DNA of 64,000 nt from Planktomarina sp. (GTDB taxonomy: Bacteria > Pseudomonadota > Alphaproteobacteria > Rhodobacterales > Rhodobacteraceae), in NCBI GenBank assembly GCA_022425445.1, contig JAKMFM010000168.1:5585-69584 (forward strand). The letters are read 5' to 3'. Positions 28,217 through 37,376 of this stretch are shown here, one piece after another. Made by a program: the position numbers and the translations under genes. Every line of letters starts with the position of its first letter. The first letter of the stretch is position 1. The notes under the pieces were generated by a model. That model had not been told where the DNA came from. It worked only from the letters and a program-made list of their open reading frames with translations, and made no database searches.

Positions 28217-28702
28217 ATGAGTGGTGATTCCAAAACCGGCAAGAGTTTTATGACCCATTATTTGGAGAGTTTGGCCCTGGTCGAGCGACTCCATCGTTTG
28301 TTGTTGGATGTGATCAAAGATGAATTTGAGCGGGTTGGGGTTATCGAGATCAACCCTGTGCAAGCTTTGCTCGTCTTCAACATCGGCGACAATGAGGTCA
28401 CCGCAGGTGAGCTGAAGAGCCGCGGATATTATCAGGGCTCAAATGTAAGTTACAATTTAAAAAAATTGGTGGGCATGGGCTATATGCACCATGAACGCTG
28501 CCGCGCGGACCGGCGGTCTGTGCGCGTGAGACTGACCGATAAGGGGCACCATATTCGTGGACTTGTGAATGAGCTGTTTGAGGGCCACGCCGCTGCGTTG
28601 CAATCAGAAGGGGTTTTGCAAGGTGCTGGTGTCGAGGATATAAATGCGGCGCTGCGGCGCATGGAACAGTATTGGGGCAAGCAGATTCGATTTATTTATT
28701 GA
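28217..28702 (+). CDS. MarR-family winged-helix regulator (LdtR-like)
   Basis: DNA-binding protein of 161 residues. A winged helix spans about residues 45-110: NVSYNLKKLVGMGYMHHE is the recognition helix plus wing entry, and RCRADRRSVRVRLTDKG the beta wing. The N-terminal LVERLHRLLLDVIKDEFER helix fits MarR dimerisation. The overall wording resembles the LdtR branch known from Rhizobiales, where it affects cell-wall L,D-transpeptidases and stress tolerance; that link is tentative here. A perfect inverted repeat lies directly before its ribosome site, a possible autoregulatory operator. Confidence 0.8.
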   Translation: MSGDSKTGKSFMTHYLESLALVERLHRLLLDVIKDEFERVGVIEINPVQALLVFNIGDNEVTAGELKSRGYYQGSNVSYNLKKLVGMGYMHHERCRADRRSVRVRLTDKGHHIRGLVNELFEGHAAALQSEGVLQGAGVEDINAALRRMEQYWGKQIRFIY

Positions 28703-29433
28703 TCCAGTTGGCTCATGTTCAAAAATTCCAATTCACGCAGTAATTTTCGGCTCATGGCGCGCTCATAATCTTCAAAACCCATGGCAACTTCGGAAAACGC
28801 GCCTGGCCCGGCCAGGACGCGATGCGCAAAATAGGCGGTTAATTCGGCAATGGACAGCTCTGCATGCGACAGCCGGGAGCTGGCATCGACACCAATGATC
28901 AATGCGTTGATGACGATATCTCCGATCTTTTCGGGGCTGTTGACGTGATGGGGTTCTGGACCTGTGTTGTTTTTTCCATCACCGGAAATATCCAAAGTGC
29001 GTTTCCAGCAGTCCGGCTGTTGGTTTAAAAACCCAGCTCCGACTTGGATCGCCTGACCTAAAGCGGTGGTTGGTGGGGCAGGGCGACGCGTGGTGGATCG
29101 CAGCTGTTGAGAGACAGCCTCTAGGCGTGACGGGCTGGTGATGTCTGTCCACTCAATGAGAACGCGCTGATAGTCTTGACCGCTCCATTCAAAAACCAAA
29201 ATCCGGACGGGTGCATCCGGCAGGCGCACCAGACTGGCGCGGACATCATCACTGACTAAAGCTGCGGCCAGACCCCGCAATTGCAGTTGATATTCACCCT
29301 CATCGACAGATCCCGACACATCCAGGCCCAAAGCCAGGGCCTGGCGGCAGGCGGCATCAGCGCCTGCAGCACCTGTGACCCAAATTGCAAAAGACAGGGC
29401 GGCGAGGGCTTTGCGCAGAAGACAGCTCACCAA
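28696..29433 (-). CDS. Exported DUF1194 (vWA-like) protein
   Basis: Protein of 245 residues with an N-terminal signal peptide (LAALSFAIWVTGAAGADA) cleaved near residue 26, so periplasmic or secreted. The mature part begins ALGLDVSGSVDEGEYQ, a MIDAS-like DxSxS motif of von Willebrand factor A folds, and continues with TLDISGDGKNN. This is the DUF1194 family, common in Rhizobiales and Rhodobacterales and functionally unassigned. Its start overlaps the end of the glyoxalase-like gene upstream by 7 bases, so the two are co-translated. Its 3' end overlaps the convergent MarR gene by 7 bases. Confidence 0.8.
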   Translation of the reverse strand: MVSCLLRKALAALSFAIWVTGAAGADAACRQALALGLDVSGSVDEGEYQLQLRGLAAALVSDDVRASLVRLPDAPVRILVFEWSGQDYQRVLIEWTDITSPSRLEAVSQQLRSTTRRPAPPTTALGQAIQVGAGFLNQQPDCWKRTLDISGDGKNNTGPEPHHVNSPEKIGDIVINALIIGVDASSRLSHAELSIAELTAYFAHRVLAGPGAFSEVAMGFEDYERAMSRKLLRELEFLNMSQLDQ

Positions 29434-29849
29434 TGTCCGATATTTTCCATACTCGCCCAGGGTTCGGCCACAGGCAGGTTGTCACCCTCTTGCAAGAGCT
29501 CAATTGAGATATTGTCTGGGCTGCGGACAAAAGCCATGCGACCTTCGCGCGGCGGGCGATTAATTGTGATGCCATTGTCCATCAGATGCTGGCATGTGGC
29601 ATAAATATCCTTCACCTCATAGGCCAAATGGCCGAAATGTCGGCTGTCTGACGGCAGGCCCTCATCACCATCCCAGTTGTAGGTCAGTTCCACAGGGCAT
29701 TCGGGTTGGCCAGGAGGCGCCATGAAAACCAAGGTAAAACGTCCAGCTTCATTGTCCCAGCGGCGCGTTTCTTCGAGACCCAAGAGGGCAAAAAAAGCGA
29801 TCGAGGCGTCTAAATCGGCCACCCGGACCATTGTATGTAGATATTTCAT
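29427..29849 (-). CDS. gloA: Lactoylglutathione lyase-like VOC protein
   Basis: Protein of 140 residues of the glyoxalase I group, which isomerises the methylglyoxal-glutathione hemithioacetal. The metal-site pattern is visible: [14 protein letters not shown] carries the first His, [10 protein letters not shown] the Glu, [11 protein letters not shown] the second His and SIELLQ the last Glu. That four-ligand set argues for a real GloA-type enzyme rather than a generic VOC fold. The ATG at 29849 has AAGG at suitable distance; a GTG at 29855 is possible. It overlaps the DUF1194 gene and diverges from thyX. Confidence 0.82.
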   Translation of the reverse strand: MKYLHTMVRVADLDASIAFFALLGLEETRRWDNEAGRFTLVFMAPPGQPECPVELTYNWDGDEGLPSDSRHFGHLAYEVKDIYATCQHLMDNGITINRPPREGRMAFVRSPDNISIELLQEGDNLPVAEPWASMENIGHW

Positions 29850-29945
29850 TTGCACTTGCCTTTATATAGTAGGTTCATCCTTCAGGTTACTCCATATATA
29901 GTGTTAAGGGAATCGCTCCAGAAGGGGTTAATTAAGGGGATAGTG

Positions 29946-30854
29946 ATGCTGCTGACACCAGAACAACAAGAAGAAATTGATCAGCTGCGATCAAATCCTC
30001 AGCTGACCCTGCGGGCTGTGGCTCCAGGTATGGAAGATCACCTTTACCGCGCAAAGCCCGTTTTGGATCATGGGTTTGTGCGGGTTATCGACTATATGGG
30101 GGATGATGCCGCCATCTGCCAAGCTGCGCGGGTCAGCTACGGTAAGGGGACAAAATCCGTGCAAAATGATGCGGGCCTCATTCGTTACTTGATGCGCCAC
30201 TGGCATTCGACGCCTTTCGAGATGTGTGAAATCAAACTGCACGTGAAATTGCCGGTTTTCGTAGCGCGCCAATGGATTCGGCATCGCACCGCCAATGTAA
30301 ATGAATATTCTGCGCGCTATTCGATTCTCGACCGAGAGTTTTACATCCCAGAACCGGACTCTCTGGCGGCGCAATCAGTGGTGAACAACCAGGGCCGCGG
30401 GCAGGTTTTGCAAGGGGCGGAAGCGGCGCGGGTTTTGGAAATTTTGAAATCAGACAGCAACCGCGCCTATGACAATTACGAGGCGATGATCTCGGGTGAG
30501 GGGCAGGATGGTTTGGCCCGTGAATTGGCGCGAATGAACCTGCCGGCCAATATTTACACGCAGTGGTACTGGAAAGTTGATCTGCACAACCTGTTTCACT
30601 TTTTGCGCCTTCGGGCCGATTCACATGCGCAATATGAAATAAGGGTCTATGCTGAGGCAATGTGTGAGATGGTGCGCGACTGGGTGCCTGCGGCCTATGG
30701 CGCTTTTGAGGATTATCGTTTGGGCGGCGCGGTATTCTCTGCCAAATCGGTGGAATGTCTGAAACGCATGCTTGCTGGTGAGCCTGTCACGCAAGAAGAC
30801 TCAGGTATGAGCAAGGGTGAATGGAGAGAATTTGAAGCCGCGATTGGGCGGTAA
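29946..30854 (+). CDS. thyX: Flavin-dependent thymidylate synthase
   Basis: Makes dTMP from dUMP with FAD, methylene-THF and NADPH, independent of ThyA. The product has 302 residues, the longer alphaproteobacterial size. The ThyX motif [15 protein letters not shown] is present near residue 112, and the dUMP-contacting [16 protein letters not shown] block near residue 200. The ATG at 29946 has an AAGGGGA ribosome site; upstream codons of the open frame lack homology. Two tandem hairpins lie beyond its stop. It diverges from the gloA-like gene; the gap carries two TATAGT-like stretches. Confidence 0.95.
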   Translation: MLLTPEQQEEIDQLRSNPQLTLRAVAPGMEDHLYRAKPVLDHGFVRVIDYMGDDAAICQAARVSYGKGTKSVQNDAGLIRYLMRHWHSTPFEMCEIKLHVKLPVFVARQWIRHRTANVNEYSARYSILDREFYIPEPDSLAAQSVVNNQGRGQVLQGAEAARVLEILKSDSNRAYDNYEAMISGEGQDGLARELARMNLPANIYTQWYWKVDLHNLFHFLRLRADSHAQYEIRVYAEAMCEMVRDWVPAAYGAFEDYRLGGAVFSAKSVECLKRMLAGEPVTQEDSGMSKGEWREFEAAIGR

Positions 30855-30883
30855 CGTCCAAGCGCATGGCACAAAAGGAAACC

Positions 30884-30923
30884 TGTTGGGCACGGCCCAA
30901 CATTTAGCGGATCACTGTCCGCT
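30884..30923. terminator. Two tandem hairpins between convergent thyX and cspA
   Basis: TGTTGGGC-acg-GCCCAACA (30884-30902) followed after TTT by AGCGGA-tcactg-TCCGCT (30906-30923). Both stems are perfect. They lie between converging genes and could stop transcription from both sides; on the minus strand a T-rich stretch follows the first. Confidence 0.7.
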
Positions 30924-30943
30924 CTGACTGCAGCGTTGCGCGT

Positions 30944-31153
30944 TTATTCGGCGTTGCTCAATTCACCAGCCATTTGACGCCCGTCGCGTCCTTCGACCAG
31001 CTCATAGTTTATTTTTTGGTTGTCGGCCAAGCTTGTCATTCCAGCGCGCTCGACGGCCGAAATATGGACAAACACGTCACTTCCTCCACCTTCTGGTTCA
31101 ATGAACCCGAAACCTTTTGTGGTGTTGAACCATTTTACTGTGCCCAAAGGCAT
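30944..31153 (-). CDS. cspA: Cold-shock-domain RNA-binding protein
   Basis: Single cold-shock domain of 69 residues, an RNA chaperone that melts secondary structure in mRNA. RNP1 is KGFGFIEPEG and RNP2 is DVFVHIS; the start MPLGTVKWFN is canonical. The ATG at 31153 has GGGAGA upstream. The open frame continues to 31222 but adds nothing homologous. It is monocistronic, between a double hairpin and a long divergent gap shared with the YffB-like gene. Cold induction cannot be judged from sequence. Confidence 0.93.
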   Translation of the reverse strand: MPLGTVKWFNTTKGFGFIEPEGGGSDVFVHISAVERAGMTSLADNQKINYELVEGRDGRQMAGELSNAE

Positions 31154-31301
31154 ATCATATTCTCCCAAGTCATAAGTACACGCCCGTAGAGTTGCGGACG
31201 GCATCCCGCGGCTGAATGGCAAAATTTCTCACGAAAATCCTGTTATTCAGATGCGATACCTATACAATTATGCGATTAAAAATAAAATCAAGGGAAATTT
31301 T

Positions 31302-31637
31302 ATGCAACTTTATGGATTAAAAGCCTGCGACACCTGTCGCAAAGCTAGAAAAGCGCTGCAAAATCAGCAGGTCGATTATATCGATGTGCGGGACGGGTCG
31401 GTGCCGGATGCAGTTCTTGCGGCGGCACTTGCGAAGTTTGGAGATGCTCTGCTGAACCGTGCTTCGACCACCTGGCGCGGCTTGGACGCGGTGGCCCAGG
31501 CCGGTGATCCACTGGCCCTTCTCAAGGCGCATCCTGCGCTGATGAAACGTCCGTTGATTGTTCATGATGACGGAGAAATGACGCTCGGCTGGAAGCCTGA
31601 TGTGGCGGCTTACTATGCGGCCCTGCCGGGCGCATAG
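31302..31637 (+). CDS. ArsC/Spx-family protein (YffB-like)
   Basis: Thioredoxin-fold protein of 111 residues. It begins MQLYGLKACDTCRKARKAL with a CxxC pair, like YffB and unlike arsenate reductase ArsC, which has a single Cys and the downstream arginines of the RCR site. The middle part NRASTTWRGL and the end MKRPLIVHDDGEMTLGWKP follow the family. Possible roles are glutathione-dependent thiol reduction; arsenate reduction is less likely. The AAGGGA ribosome site supports the ATG at 31302. A strong intrinsic terminator begins at the base after its stop. Confidence 0.82.
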   Translation: MQLYGLKACDTCRKARKALQNQQVDYIDVRDGSVPDAVLAAALAKFGDALLNRASTTWRGLDAVAQAGDPLALLKAHPALMKRPLIVHDDGEMTLGWKPDVAAYYAALPGA

Positions 31638-31667
31638 CTGCCCGATGCGATGATCGGGCAGTTTTTT
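31638..31667 (+). terminator. Intrinsic terminator of the YffB-like gene
   Basis: CTGCCCGAT, loop GCGATG, ATCGGGCAG, then six T. The 9-bp perfect stem starts immediately after the stop codon. It is oriented for the plus strand; thrS converges on it. Confidence 0.92.
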
Positions 31668-31688
31668 GGTATAAAGTGGATTTGGATT

Positions 31689-33635
31689 TTACAGCAAATC
31701 CGGTGGTGTGGATTCGGTTTTGAGCGCCGCCACAAGTTGATCAAGTGCCACAACTTCACTATTTTTGCTGCCCAAGCGGCGCATTGATAGGGTCCGGTCC
31801 GCAACCTCTTTCATCCCCACCGCGAGGATCACAGGTACTTTAGCGACGGAATGTTCACGCACTTTGTAATTGATTTTTTCGTTGCGGGTGTCCGCTTCGG
31901 CCCGGACGCCCACGGCGCGCAAAGCCGCAACGGCCTCATGCACAAATTCATCGGCGTCCGATACGATGGAAGCCACCACCACCTGCCGCGGTGCCAGCCA
32001 AAGGGGCAAGCGCCCGGCATGTTCTTCGATCAATATCCCGATGAAACGCTCAAAAGACCCCAGGCAGGCGCGATGCAGCATGACCGGCCGGTGCTTATTG
32101 CCATCTTCGCCGATATAGCTTGCATCTAAGCGCTCGGGCAGAACGAAATCCACCTGATGGGTGCCGCATTGCCAATCACGGCCAATGGCATCGGTTAAAA
32201 CAAACTCCAATTTCGGACCGTAGAATGCACCTTCTCCGGGGTTCATTTCCGGTTCGATACCTGCCTTGCGGGTTGCGGCCAGAAGGGCGGTTTCCGCCCG
32301 ATCCCAGACCTCATCAGAGCCGGAGCGCTTTTCTGGCCGATCACTGAATTTCACGCGGAAGGATTCAAAGCCAAGATCTTTATATACAGAGGTTAGATAG
32401 GCGATATAGAGAGCGGTTTCCTCTTCGATTTGGTCCTCACGGCAGAAAATATGCCCGTCATCTTGCGTAAAGCCGCGCACCCGCATGATGCCATGAAGTG
32501 CCCCTGACGGCTCGTAGCGTGCGCAGCTGCCAAATTCAGCCATGCGCAGCGGCAGATCTCGGTAAGATTTTAGGCCTTGGTTGAAAATCTGCACATGACA
32601 GGGGCAGTTCATCGGCTTGAGCGCATTAACGGCCTTTTCGCGAGCATGCTCTTCATCCACTTCGACGATGAACATATTCTCTTGATACTTGTCCCAATGG
32701 CCTGAGGCCACCCAAAGCTTGCGGTCCACCACCTGCGGGGTGTTGACCTCAACATAGCCGCCTGCACGTTGTTTGCGGCGCATATAATCTTGGAGTTCGG
32801 TGTAGATGGTCCAGCCGTTTGGATGCCAAAAGACCTGTCCGGGTGCCTCTTCTTGCATATGGTACAAATCCATTTCGCGGCCCAGCTTGCGGTGGTCGCG
32901 TTTGGCGGCTTCTTCGAGCATATGCAGGTGAGCTTTGAGCTTTTCTTTGTTGGAAAATGCAACCCCATAGATCCGTTGCAACATCGCCCTATCGCTGTCG
33001 CCGCGCCAATAGGCGCCGGCCACACTCATCAATTTGAACCCATCTGCGGGCACTTGCCCTGTGTGTTGCAAATGTGGTCCACGGCACAGATCTTGCCAGT
33101 CACCGTGCCAATACATTCGCAGAGGTTCGTCACCAGGGATGGCGTCAATCAGCTCCACCTTATAGGGCTCTCTGGCGTCGGTATAATGTTGCACCGCGCG
33201 CGCGCGATCCCAAACTTCGGTGCGGACTGCATCGCGCTTATTGATGATTTCCTTCATCTTTTTCTCAATCACGCCCAAGTCTTCTGGGGTGAAAGCCTCT
33301 TTGCGATCAAAGTCATAATACCAGCCGTCTTTGATCACCGGACCGATCGTCACCTGCACATCAGGCCAAATTTCCTGAACCGCACGGGCCATGATATGGG
33401 CTAAATCATGCCGGATCAGCTCATTGGCTTGGACCTCATCTTTCATGGTATGAATCGCGATCGTGGCGTCGGTCTCAATGGGCCAAACCAGATCAAAATG
33501 GGCACCATTCACCGTTGCGGAAATGGCTTTCTTCGCCAAAGAACTGGCGATATCAGCAGCCACTTCGGCGGCGGTGATGCCGGCCTCATAATGGCGGATA
33601 GAATTGTCGGGAAGGGTGAGTGAGATTTGGGCCAT
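31689..33635 (-). CDS. thrS: Threonyl-tRNA synthetase
   Basis: Charges tRNA-Thr and edits mis-charged serine. The product has 648 residues. An N-terminal TGS domain ([16 protein letters not shown]) is followed by the editing domain with [16 protein letters not shown], where HxxxH is the editing metal-like site. The class II core has [10 protein letters not shown] and motif 2 [21 protein letters not shown], here [10 protein letters not shown] then [10 protein letters not shown], and the anticodon domain is C-terminal. The ATG at 33635 has GAGGAG upstream. It converges on the YffB-like gene's terminator. Confidence 0.96.
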   Translation of the reverse strand: MAQISLTLPDNSIRHYEAGITAAEVAADIASSLAKKAISATVNGAHFDLVWPIETDATIAIHTMKDEVQANELIRHDLAHIMARAVQEIWPDVQVTIGPVIKDGWYYDFDRKEAFTPEDLGVIEKKMKEIINKRDAVRTEVWDRARAVQHYTDAREPYKVELIDAIPGDEPLRMYWHGDWQDLCRGPHLQHTGQVPADGFKLMSVAGAYWRGDSDRAMLQRIYGVAFSNKEKLKAHLHMLEEAAKRDHRKLGREMDLYHMQEEAPGQVFWHPNGWTIYTELQDYMRRKQRAGGYVEVNTPQVVDRKLWVASGHWDKYQENMFIVEVDEEHAREKAVNALKPMNCPCHVQIFNQGLKSYRDLPLRMAEFGSCARYEPSGALHGIMRVRGFTQDDGHIFCREDQIEEETALYIAYLTSVYKDLGFESFRVKFSDRPEKRSGSDEVWDRAETALLAATRKAGIEPEMNPGEGAFYGPKLEFVLTDAIGRDWQCGTHQVDFVLPERLDASYIGEDGNKHRPVMLHRACLGSFERFIGILIEEHAGRLPLWLAPRQVVVASIVSDADEFVHEAVAALRAVGVRAEADTRNEKINYKVREHSVAKVPVILAVGMKEVADRTLSMRRLGSKNSEVVALDQLVAALKTESTPPDLL

Positions 33636-33857
33636 CACGGGCACTCCTCGTCAGTTTGGCGCCCACGGAACGCCCGGTTGCGGGTATTTGGTTCGGCTGC
33701 TGTTTGGCGGTTTTGAATTTGGCTGTCAACCACCCAAACACTGGGGCGCGTTGCGGCCAATATGACACAGGCCCAGCCGTTGGCACCGCAGGGGCGCGAA
33801 ATTCCATTGTCAGGACCCATTGTGCAGATAAAATCTGGCTCAAACTTGGGGGTGCGC

Positions 33858-34607
33858 ATGAAATTTTTGACAACGGATTCAGGTCGAAGAATTGCTTATG
33901 CGCAGAGCAAAGGCACGGGGCCCGGCGTGGTGTTTTTGGGCGGGTTTATGTCCGATATGACAGGCACCAAAGCGCTGCATTTGGAGTCCTGGTGCAAGGC
34001 GGAAGGCCGCGGGTTTTTGCGATTTGACTATTCAGGGCACGGCGCGTCTTCGGAGGCCTTCACAGATGGGTGCATTGGCGATTGGGCGGAAGATGCGCAG
34101 TCGGCAATTTGTGAACTGACCGAAGGGGCACAAATTTTGGTTGGCTCATCTATGGGCGGATGGATTTCCCTTCTAATGACGAAACGGATTCCAGAGCGAA
34201 TTGCAGGGCTCGTGACCATCGCCGCGGCTCCGGATTTTACGGAGGATGGGTTTTGGGCAAATTTCAACGCTGACACTCGCAAATTTTTGACGCAAGAGGG
34301 GCTGGTTAATATTCCTTCGGGTTATGGCGATCCCTATCCGATCACCAAGCGCCTGATTGAGGATGGTCGGTCACATCTTGTTCTGCGCAGCCCGTTGAAT
34401 TTGCCCTTTCCGACGCGATTTTTGCAAGGTGATGAGGATGAAGAGGTGTCGGTTGAACTGGCGCAACGTCTTTTTGCGCTTGCGACCGGCGACGACATTC
34501 AACTGCGCTTGCTCAAAGGCGGGGATCACCGATTTTCATCTCCCAGGGCTTTGGCCTTGACCCAAGAGGCAATAACGGATGTGATTGGGGCTACTAAGGC
34601 AGAATGA
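33858..34607 (+). CDS. Alpha/beta hydrolase (ABHD10-like)
   Basis: Predicted 249-residue hydrolase. The nucleophile elbow is VGSSMGGWISLL near residue 100. The oxyanion region PGVVFLGGFMSDMTGTKA is the ABHD10/palmitoyl-thioesterase-like wording, and the late GGDHRFSSP carries the catalytic His. An acid is probably in LQGDEDEEVS. Substrate could be an acyl thioester or ester. I start at the ATG at 33858, with GGGGG nearby; the open frame reaches 33762 without clear homology. It is followed after 18 bases by the YCII gene, probably one message. Confidence 0.82.
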   Translation: MKFLTTDSGRRIAYAQSKGTGPGVVFLGGFMSDMTGTKALHLESWCKAEGRGFLRFDYSGHGASSEAFTDGCIGDWAEDAQSAICELTEGAQILVGSSMGGWISLLMTKRIPERIAGLVTIAAAPDFTEDGFWANFNADTRKFLTQEGLVNIPSGYGDPYPITKRLIEDGRSHLVLRSPLNLPFPTRFLQGDEDEEVSVELAQRLFALATGDDIQLRLLKGGDHRFSSPRALALTQEAITDVIGATKAE

Positions 34608-34625
34608 ATTTTAGGAGACGGGCCC

Positions 34626-34934
34626 ATGGCACAGTTTTTATTAACCTATTTAGAGCAACCTCAGATGAGTTCTCCAGAAGACGGCAAGGCCCATATGGGA
34701 AAATGGATGGACTGGTTGGCCGGCCTTGGGGAGGCTGTGGTCTATCCCGCTTCTCCGGTGAAACGCTCCAAGGTGGTTGGCCCGGATGGGCTTAGTGATG
34801 AGCCTGTAGCCATCACCGGATTTTTGATCGTTGAGGCAGAGGATATGGACGCTGCGGTGAAAATCGCGCAGGCTGATCCGTTTTCAGATCATGCCAAAAT
34901 GGCGGTTTCCGAATTGATGGTTATGGGCGGCTGA
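34626..34934 (+). CDS. YCII-domain protein
   Basis: Small ferredoxin-like alpha-beta protein of 102 residues of the YCII/DGPF family. It opens MAQFLLTYLEQ, has a middle GKWMDWLAGLGEAVVYPASP and ends with the typical DMDAAVKIAQADPF. Some members have weak peroxidase or lyase-like activity, but most are unassigned. The GGAGAC ribosome site at 34614 supports the start. It shares a message with the hydrolase in all likelihood. No further partners. Confidence 0.8.
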   Translation: MAQFLLTYLEQPQMSSPEDGKAHMGKWMDWLAGLGEAVVYPASPVKRSKVVGPDGLSDEPVAITGFLIVEAEDMDAAVKIAQADPFSDHAKMAVSELMVMGG

Positions 34935-35006
34935 GCGGCAGACGCAGATTGTTGCGGCGCGCGTAGGGCAGATGTATCGCTGTGCGATCGGCTAAACGGG
35001 CAGGCG

Positions 35007-36020
35007 CTATTTCTTTGCGCTGTGCTTTGAAACAGATTTTTCAGCTTTGTTTCTCGCCCGGTCACGCCGTTTTCGATCTGCCAAGAATTTGGTGTTTTCG
35101 GCATCTTCCGCCACAAGTTTGAGCCATCGTTGCAGGCGGGGCACGTCAACGTCCCCAGAGGCAATGGCCGCTTGCACAGCACAGCCCGGTTCGGTGTTAT
35201 GGGCGCAATCATTGAAGCGGCAGTTTTGTTGGAGCGCGTGCAAATCCGCGAAGGTTTCTTCTAAGCCGCTGGAAACATCAGTCAGCTGAATTTCACGCAT
35301 CCCGGGCGTATCCAGAACGGCGCATCCGCTCGGCAGAATATACAGTTGTCGTCCGGTGGTGGTGTGGCGGCCCTTGCCGTCGCTGGCGCGGATATCTTGG
35401 GTGGCGATGGCCTCATTGCCGGCTAGGGAATTGGTCAAGGTGGATTTACCCACCCCAGATGAGCCAAGAAACGCGACGGTTTGCCCGGCTTGGCACCAAG
35501 AGCGCAGAAGGCCACTGGCCTTGGGACTGCGGGCATCAAGGGGGACCACGGAGATCTGTGGTGAAATACTTTGGGCCTGCTCGACAAAGGCGCTGGGGTC
35601 GGTGGTCAAATCAATTTTGCTTAAAATGATGACTGGTGTGACACCGGCATCATGGGCCATGGCAACGTAACGTTCCAACCGCGCCAGGCTGAAGTCATTG
35701 TTGCAAGAGGTCACAACAAATGCCGTATCGAGATTGGCAGCGATCAGCTGTTCTTTGCGATCATGGCCCGGTGCGCGCCTTTTTATCAGGCTCTTTCGGC
35801 TCAACAATTGACTGTTGCGCGGCGCCTCTTTGTCAAAGAGGAGCCAGTCTCCAACGGTGACCCCTTGCAGGCTTGGAATGATCGTATCGAGATCAACACC
35901 CTGGATATGCAGCGTGTTTCGATGCACCTGGGTGATGCGCACGGGCGGTGTTTGCGCCAGGGCGGCTGAGGTGGCTTGATCGGCAAAATGCTCTGACCAG
36001 CCCAGCGCGCGCAGGCTCAA
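35007..36020 (-). CDS. rsgA: Ribosome-maturation GTPase RsgA
   Basis: Circularly permuted GTPase that checks late 30S assembly. The product has 337 residues. An OB-fold N-terminus is followed by G4 as LSKIDL (Ser in place of the usual Asn), then G1 as GSSGVGKST near residue 187, G3 as DTPG, and a C-terminal zinc-binding knuckle in CRFNDCAHNTEPGC. The G4-before-G1 order proves the permutation. Its ATGA overlaps the end of phaZ, so it is translated from the phaZ message, an unexpected pairing of ribosome assembly with storage-polymer breakdown. Confidence 0.95.
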   Translation of the reverse strand: MSLRALGWSEHFADQATSAALAQTPPVRITQVHRNTLHIQGVDLDTIIPSLQGVTVGDWLLFDKEAPRNSQLLSRKSLIKRRAPGHDRKEQLIAANLDTAFVVTSCNNDFSLARLERYVAMAHDAGVTPVIILSKIDLTTDPSAFVEQAQSISPQISVVPLDARSPKASGLLRSWCQAGQTVAFLGSSGVGKSTLTNSLAGNEAIATQDIRASDGKGRHTTTGRQLYILPSGCAVLDTPGMREIQLTDVSSGLEETFADLHALQQNCRFNDCAHNTEPGCAVQAAIASGDVDVPRLQRWLKLVAEDAENTKFLADRKRRDRARNKAEKSVSKHSAKK

Positions 36021-37276
36021 GCTTTCGATGGTTTTGGCTTTCTGTGCTGCTTCGCGCCGGCGATAAATTCAAGAACCAAGGGGCGGATATTATTGCGCCA
36101 GCTTTTCCCCGCAAAAATTCCATAGTGGCCAGCGCCCGGTTCGAGATGTGCGGCTTTTAGGGATTGCGGCAGCCCGGTGAGCAGATCCAGCGCGGCCAAA
36201 CATTGTCCCGGCGCGGAGATGTCATCATTCTCCCCCTCTACCACAATGACCGGAACAGATGTGATTTTCGAGATATCTGCATGAATCCCTTGCACATAAA
36301 ATGCGTTGCGCGCCACTTCACGTTGCTTGAAAATCCGATGCACCGTTGAGAGGTAAAATTCGGCTGTCATATCCATCACGGCGAGATATTCATCATAGAA
36401 GCGATTGTGCTTGTCATTGTCGCGCGCTTCGCCCTGAGCCGTGCGGATTATTTGATCGGTGAATGCCTTGCCATGGGTATCGCTGTTCATGGACATGAAG
36501 CTCATCAATTGTAGGAGGCCCGGATAGACTCTGCGACCGACACCGGCATGTTGGAATCCAACCTGCTGGATCATAGTTTCTTCCAACTGGCCCATTTGGA
36601 CGCGATTGCCAAAGTCGGTGACGTCACTGGGGTTGGCATCTGGATCAATTGGGCCGCCGATTAAAGTCAGGCTCGCGGGTTGCGCCTCTGGGGCGGTGGC
36701 GGCGAGATAGGCTGTTGCGACAAGAGCAATTGGTCCGGGCTGGCACACGGCAATAACATGGGTGTCAGAACCCAGCTCTTTTATGAACTCTGCCAGATAG
36801 AGGGTGTAGTCTTCCACATCGAACTTACCGGCGCTGACAGGAATATCGCGGGCATTGTGCCAATCAGTGATATAGACTTCACAATCGGGCAGCAGGCTGC
36901 GCACGGTGGAGCGCAAGAGCGTGGCGTAATGTCCGCTCATGGGAGCAACCAAAAGCACCTTGCGGTCCCGTGGGGTGCGGCCAGGTACGGCGAAATGGAT
37001 CAAGTCGCCAAACGGCTTGGCCACTACGGTTTCGACTTCGACCAAATGATCTTTGCCATCCTCGGTTGAGACAAAATCCAAACGCCAACCAGGTTTGACC
37101 ACCATGCGTGCATAGGCCCGTTCGGTGACTTCGCCCCAAGCGGACATCCATTGGAAAGCTGGATTGGGAACCATGGCAAACATCGGGTAGGACGCCATCG
37201 CTTTTGCTGTTGCGCCCATCCACTGGTTGGTGTTCCGCAATGTTTCCATCATATCATAAGTGGCCATATAGCGCAT
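36017..37276 (-). CDS. phaZ: Intracellular polyhydroxyalkanoate depolymerase
   Basis: Breaks down stored PHA granules to hydroxyacyl units. The product has 419 residues, the usual size for the cytoplasmic, granule-associated type. The catalytic cysteine is expected near residue 178 in VIAVCQPGP, the Cys nucleophile motif of this class in place of a lipase-box serine; the region APMSGHYATLL is also diagnostic. The ATG at 37276 has AAGGAGAG upstream; earlier codons in the frame to 37339 are poorly supported. It is divergent from phaC and overlaps rsgA by four bases. Confidence 0.93.
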   Translation of the reverse strand: MRYMATYDMMETLRNTNQWMGATAKAMASYPMFAMVPNPAFQWMSAWGEVTERAYARMVVKPGWRLDFVSTEDGKDHLVEVETVVAKPFGDLIHFAVPGRTPRDRKVLLVAPMSGHYATLLRSTVRSLLPDCEVYITDWHNARDIPVSAGKFDVEDYTLYLAEFIKELGSDTHVIAVCQPGPIALVATAYLAATAPEAQPASLTLIGGPIDPDANPSDVTDFGNRVQMGQLEETMIQQVGFQHAGVGRRVYPGLLQLMSFMSMNSDTHGKAFTDQIIRTAQGEARDNDKHNRFYDEYLAVMDMTAEFYLSTVHRIFKQREVARNAFYVQGIHADISKITSVPVIVVEGENDDISAPGQCLAALDLLTGLPQSLKAAHLEPGAGHYGIFAGKSWRNNIRPLVLEFIAGAKQHRKPKPSKA

Positions 37277-37318
37277 TGATGTTTCTCTCCTTGCATGGCG
37301 GCTATGCAACTTTATATT

Positions 37319-37356
37319 TTGATAATTATAAAGTTTCATTTATGCTGCAACTGCAA
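37319..37356 (+). promoter_or_regulatory. Candidate phaC promoter overlapped by a PhaR-type site
   Basis: -35-like TTGATA (37319-37324), 16-base spacer, -10-like TATGCT (37341-37346), then CTGC-aact-GCAA (37345-37356) overlapping the -10 and start point. The TGC-rich palindrome is what Rhodobacter/Paracoccus PhaR binds, as I recall. Confidence 0.5.
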
Positions 37357-37376
37357 AATAGGGGGCTTTTGTCGAC

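Noticed and set aside
33635..33859. 74-codon minus-strand frame in the thrS/hydrolase gap
   Set aside because: It ends inside the thrS start region and overlaps the hydrolase start; no homology recognised, so it is more likely a promoter region.
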